Shown here piece after piece: positions 54,516 through 57,281 of a stretch of DNA of 57,281 nt. The notes beneath the pieces are model-generated. The model was not told the origin of the DNA, searched no databases, and was given only the letters and a program-made list of their open reading frames with translations. Origin of the DNA: Erythrobacter sp. (GTDB lineage Bacteria > Pseudomonadota > Alphaproteobacteria > Sphingomonadales > Sphingomonadaceae); contig JAMNXO010000012.1 of the NCBI GenBank assembly GCA_023653115.1, forward strand, positions 1 through 57,281, read 5' to 3'. How positions within the stretch are numbered: the stretch's first letter is position 1; every line of letters starts with the position of its first letter. A program made the position numbers and the translations under genes.

Positions 54516-55424
54516 CTAGACCCCGGCGTTGCCGACCACGTAGCACGCCGCCGCCATCAGCGCGCCGGCCCAGCGGTTCGAGCGAAACCGCGCGAGCGGG
54601 TTATCGGGGTCAGCGGCATCGAGCGTTGCCACCTGCCACACCAGATGCCCCGCCACCGGGAGCAGCGCCAGCAGCGCCAGCAGATCGGGCCGGTAGAGCC
54701 ACACGCCCATGGCCCACAGCGCAATCGCGGCGGCATAGAACCCCGCGATCCCCGCCTGCACCCGCGCCCCCATTGCCAAGGCCGAGGAGCGGATGCCGAC
54801 CATCGCGTCATCCTCGCGGTCTTGCAGGGCATAGATCGTGTCGTAACCGATCACCCAGCAGATGCACCCGGCATAGATGGCGGCAAGCGCATCCCAATTG
54901 TCGAGCCTGAGCTCGCTCCAGCCAACCAGCAGGCCCCAGTTGAACACCATGCCGAGCCAAGCCTGCGGCCACCAGGTGATGCGCTTCATGAAAGGATAGG
55001 CCGCCACCAGCGCGAGGCTGCCGAGCGCCACCACCTGTGCCTGCCAGGTGAGTTGCAGCAGCACCACAAGGCCGATCAGACACAACGCCAGCAGCCAGCC
55101 CCACGCCAGCTTCTTCGACACCCGCCCGCTCGCCAGCGGGCGCAGGGCCGTGCGGGCCACCTGCCGGTCGAGATCGGCATCGACGATGTCATTATACACG
55201 CACCCTGCCCCGCGCATCGCGATGCTGCCGAGCAGCAGCCAGCCGAGCAGCGCGAGTTGCGGCCCCGCTCCTGCGAGCCATACGCCGAAGACGCAGGGCC
55301 AGAACAACAGCCACCACCCGATCGGCCGGTCAAACCGTGCCAGCAAGGCCAGGTCACGCGGCAACTGCGGCAGGCGCGCCACCAGCCCGCGGTGTTCGCT
55401 GTCGGGGACGATCTGCTCGGTCAT
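54516..55424 (-). CDS. ubiA: 4-hydroxybenzoate octaprenyltransferase UbiA
   Basis: UbiA (302 aa) attaches the polyprenyl chain to 4-hydroxybenzoate in ubiquinone synthesis at the inner membrane. About eight helices; the two Asp-rich motifs are YNDIVDADLDRQVARTALRPL and LQDREDDAMVGIRS. The N-terminal FDRPIGWWLLFWPCVFG also fits. Its start overlaps the upstream membrane-protein gene by 4 nt. Confidence 0.95.
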   Translation of the reverse strand: MTEQIVPDSEHRGLVARLPQLPRDLALLARFDRPIGWWLLFWPCVFGVWLAGAGPQLALLGWLLLGSIAMRGAGCVYNDIVDADLDRQVARTALRPLASGRVSKKLAWGWLLALCLIGLVVLLQLTWQAQVVALGSLALVAAYPFMKRITWWPQAWLGMVFNWGLLVGWSELRLDNWDALAAIYAGCICWVIGYDTIYALQDREDDAMVGIRSSALAMGARVQAGIAGFYAAAIALWAMGVWLYRPDLLALLALLPVAGHLVWQVATLDAADPDNPLARFRSNRWAGALMAAACYVVGNAGV

Positions 55425-55807
55425 GCAGGCGCTTCCGCGGCGCGCGCGGCCCGCCAGCCAAGGATCGCCAACACCAGCATGGTGACGTTCCCTGCGAAGT
55501 CGAGCATCCCGATGCTGGTCAGCACCGGCACCTCGTAGTGGAACCAGTAGTTGAAGCCGAAGAACGGCAGCAGCAGTGCGGCAAAGACAGCAAAGCTGCG
55601 CGCGCTCCAGCGGGTAACGAGCGTCATGATCCCGAACAATACCGCCTGCGCGCCGAAACAGGCGATGGTGAAGCGGTTGATGAAGCTGCTGTCACGGTAG
55701 GCTTCGGTGAAGGCGAGGTCGATCACGTTCGACGGCGCGAACAGGCACCAGCCGCCCAGGATCAGGAACACGGCGGCGATCAGGAATTGTGCGGTTCGCT
55801 CGGACAT
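55421..55807 (-). CDS. Hypothetical four-helix membrane protein
   Basis: A 128-residue protein with four probable membrane helices (AQFLIAAVFLILGGWCLFAP; FTIACFGAQAVLFGIMTLV; FAVFAALLLPFFGFNYWFHY; VTMLVLAILGWRAARA). The ATG at 55807 opens the hydrophobic protein; a much longer in-frame extension antisense to rsmE is rejected. It is translationally coupled to ubiA (ATGA). No family named. Confidence 0.78.
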   Translation of the reverse strand: MSERTAQFLIAAVFLILGGWCLFAPSNVIDLAFTEAYRDSSFINRFTIACFGAQAVLFGIMTLVTRWSARSFAVFAALLLPFFGFNYWFHYEVPVLTSIGMLDFAGNVTMLVLAILGWRAARAAEAPA

Positions 55808-55846
55808 GGCTTGCTCCCTAGCGCCCGCAGCGCCTAGTGCAAAGCA

Positions 55847-56590
55847 ATGCCTGCCACCCCCGCCTGGCCCCCGAAGAGCGCCCCGCGCCTGTTTGTGCCC
55901 GACACTCTGGCGGCCAGCGCAACGGTTCGCCTTGAGGGCAATCCGGCGCATTACCTCGCCCGGGTGATGCGCGCAGGCCCCGGCGACATCGTGATCCTGT
56001 GTGATGACGCGACCGGCGAATGGGCCGCAAGGGTCAGCGATGTCGGCAAGCGTGACGTCGTGCTCGAAGTGACCGAGCAGCTCCGCCCGCGCGAAGCGGT
56101 GCCCGATCTGTGGCTGGCGCCTGCGCTGCTCAAGAAGGACCGCTTCGATCTGGTGCTGGAGAAGGCGACCGAACTCGGCATCGCCCGCATCCAGCCGCTC
56201 GTCACCCGCCGCTGCGTGGCCGACAAGCTCAACCTCGAGCGCGCCCGCGCCATCACCACCGAAGCCGCCGAGCAATGCGCGCGCACCGCGCTGCCGCAGC
56301 TTGCCGAGCCGGTGAAGCTCGACGCGCTGCTCGCCGCCTGGCCGCAAGAGCGCGCGCTGTTCTTCGCGGACGAGAATGGCGGCGAACCTGCTGCCGCCGC
56401 CTTTGCGGCGCATTCCGGCGCATCCGCGATCCTCACTGGCCCCGAAGGCGGGTTCGACGAGGCCGAGCGCGCCGCGATCCGCGCGCATCCTGCCGCCCGC
56501 CCGATCAGCCTCGGCCCGCGAATCCTGCGCGGCGAGACGGCGGCCATCGCTGCGCTTTCGGTCTGGATGGCCAGCGCGGGCGACTGGTAG
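55847..56590 (+). CDS. rsmE: 16S rRNA (uracil(1498)-N(3))-methyltransferase RsmE
   Basis: RsmE (247 aa), a SPOUT-fold enzyme methylating U1498 of 16S rRNA. The N-terminal PUA-like part (PRLFVPDTL; HYLARVMRAGPGD) is followed by the knotted SAM domain with KKDRFDLVLEKATELGIARIQPL, ILTGPEGGFDEAE and LGPRILRGETAAIAAL. Divergent from the ubiA block by 39 nt and followed by gshA in the same direction. Confidence 0.95.
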   Translation: MPATPAWPPKSAPRLFVPDTLAASATVRLEGNPAHYLARVMRAGPGDIVILCDDATGEWAARVSDVGKRDVVLEVTEQLRPREAVPDLWLAPALLKKDRFDLVLEKATELGIARIQPLVTRRCVADKLNLERARAITTEAAEQCARTALPQLAEPVKLDALLAAWPQERALFFADENGGEPAAAAFAAHSGASAILTGPEGGFDEAERAAIRAHPAARPISLGPRILRGETAAIAALSVWMASAGDW

Positions 56591-56676
56591 CCCCACTTCG
56601 CGCCGGCAAACGTGTTTTCGCTTCCCACCGGCAATTCGGTTTTCTAGAGCAACCGGCCAGAGAGGGCCTCCTTGCG

Positions 56677-57281
56677 ATGAGCACACGCGAAGCAACCACC
56701 GCCGACGATCCGGTGATCGAAAGCCTCGACCAACTGGTCACCCCCATGATCGGCGGCGAAAAGCCGCCGGCGGACTGGCGTATCGGCACCGAGCACGAAA
56801 AGCTCGTCTACAAGAACGCCGATCACCGCGCGCCGTCCTATGACGAGCCCTGCGGTATCCGCGATCTGCTGGGCGGCCTTGAGCAATTCGGCTGGACCCC
56901 GGTCGAGGAAGGCGGCAACGTCATCGCCTTGAAGGGCGCCGATGGGGCGGTCAGCCTTGAACCGGCAGGGCAGCTTGAACTGTCGGGCGCGCCGCTCGAA
57001 AACCTGCACCAGACCTGCGCCGAAACCGGCCGTCACCTCGCGCAGGTCAAGGAAGTCGGCGAGAAATGCGGAGTGAGCTATCTCGGCCTCGGCATGTGGC
57101 CGGACAAGACCCGCGAAGAACTGCCGATCATGCCCAAGGGCCGCTACGACATCATGCTGCGGCATATGCCGCGCGTGGGCACGATGGGCCTCGACATGAT
57201 GCTGCGCACCTGCACCATTCAGGTCAATCTCGACTACCAGTCCGAAGCCGACATGGTGAAGAAGTTCCGCGTCGGCCTCGC
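56677..57281 (+). CDS. gshA: Glutamate-cysteine ligase, plant/alphaproteobacterial type (3' end off the window)
   Basis: The first ~201 codons of the glutathione-synthesis enzyme joining Glu and Cys. The start MSTREATTADDPVIESLDQL is followed by the Glu-rich active-site beginning WRIGTEHEKLVYKN, VSLEPAGQLELSGAP, and LGLGMWPDKTREELPIMPKGRY, all matching the plant-type GshA common in Alphaproteobacteria. The rest lies beyond base 57281. It follows rsmE by 86 nt. Confidence 0.95.
   Translation, partial: MSTREATTADDPVIESLDQLVTPMIGGEKPPADWRIGTEHEKLVYKNADHRAPSYDEPCGIRDLLGGLEQFGWTPVEEGGNVIALKGADGAVSLEPAGQLELSGAPLENLHQTCAETGRHLAQVKEVGEKCGVSYLGLGMWPDKTREELPIMPKGRYDIMLRHMPRVGTMGLDMMLRTCTIQVNLDYQSEADMVKKFRVGL

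Noticed and set aside
55808..56695. 300-residue N-terminal extension of the membrane protein before ubiA
   Set aside because: It lies antisense to rsmE and is compositionally a shadow frame; the ATG at 55807 starts the hydrophobic protein.

Overview
The window is high-GC (about 65 % by eye) DNA from an alphaproteobacterium, most likely of the Sphingomonadales (Erythrobacteraceae type). Pointers are a class I lysyl-tRNA synthetase, a YlxR protein fused to an L7Ae-like domain between nusA and infB, a plant-type glutamate-cysteine ligase beside rsmE and ubiA, a gene-transfer-agent-type holin, and a candidate CtrA box. It is chromosomal, densely coding and mostly housekeeping. I see no insertion sequence, prophage, CRISPR or rRNA operon, and no gene-free stretch above 300 bases.

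Layout. 1-9.3 kb, mostly minus strand: the translation/transcription block rimP-nusA-ylxR-infB-thioesterase-rbfA, followed by yceI (plus), tdk, a site-2 protease and the truB start. 9.5-10.3 kb: a PilZ protein and a small membrane protein. 10.4-15.2 kb: a phage-shock locus. pspF is divergent from a sigma-54 promoter that should drive a 61-codon gene, pspA, pspB, pspC and six further small membrane-protein genes, nearly all overlapping. 15.2-20 kb: sufE, a CitE-like lyase, a lone GTA-type holin, a low-GC orphan, then aroQ-accB-accC. 20-25.6 kb: ndh, an Lrp/AsnC regulator, a histidine kinase with a decayed ATPase domain, a polysaccharide deacetylase, tRNA-Ile2(CAU) and tRNA-Pro(UGG). 25.7-38.8 kb: a CorA/ZntB transporter and a chemotaxis cluster (a catalytically decayed CheB facing three MCPs, STAS, cheA, cheR, cheB, cheD, cheY, cheW and two small unknowns). 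38.8-47 kb: an M28 peptidase, ettA, a degenerate GGDEF protein behind a CtrA-like box, an FMN-binding protein, an RcnB-like repeat protein, a prolyl-hydroxylase-like oxygenase and lysS. 47.3-57.3 kb: a DinG-type helicase, sixA, an M3 peptidase, soxR with a sox box facing a glyoxalase gene, SRAP, ubiA, a membrane protein, rsmE and the start of gshA.

The most unusual part is the phage-shock locus. Behind pspA-pspB-pspC comes a translationally coupled train of five single-helix proteins. All end in the same short coiled-coil signature (ER-hydrophobic-x-x-L-E-R-I-V-T-D, then E-I-E/D-x-L-R), which is also recognisable at the C-termini of PspB and PspC, and a 58-codon membrane protein closes the train. 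It looks like an expanded PspB/PspC-type membrane sensor complex under PspF and sigma-54. The chemotaxis cluster is notable for combining intact CheB with a CheB paralogue that has lost its catalytic Ser and His, and for a soluble globin-coupled MCP.
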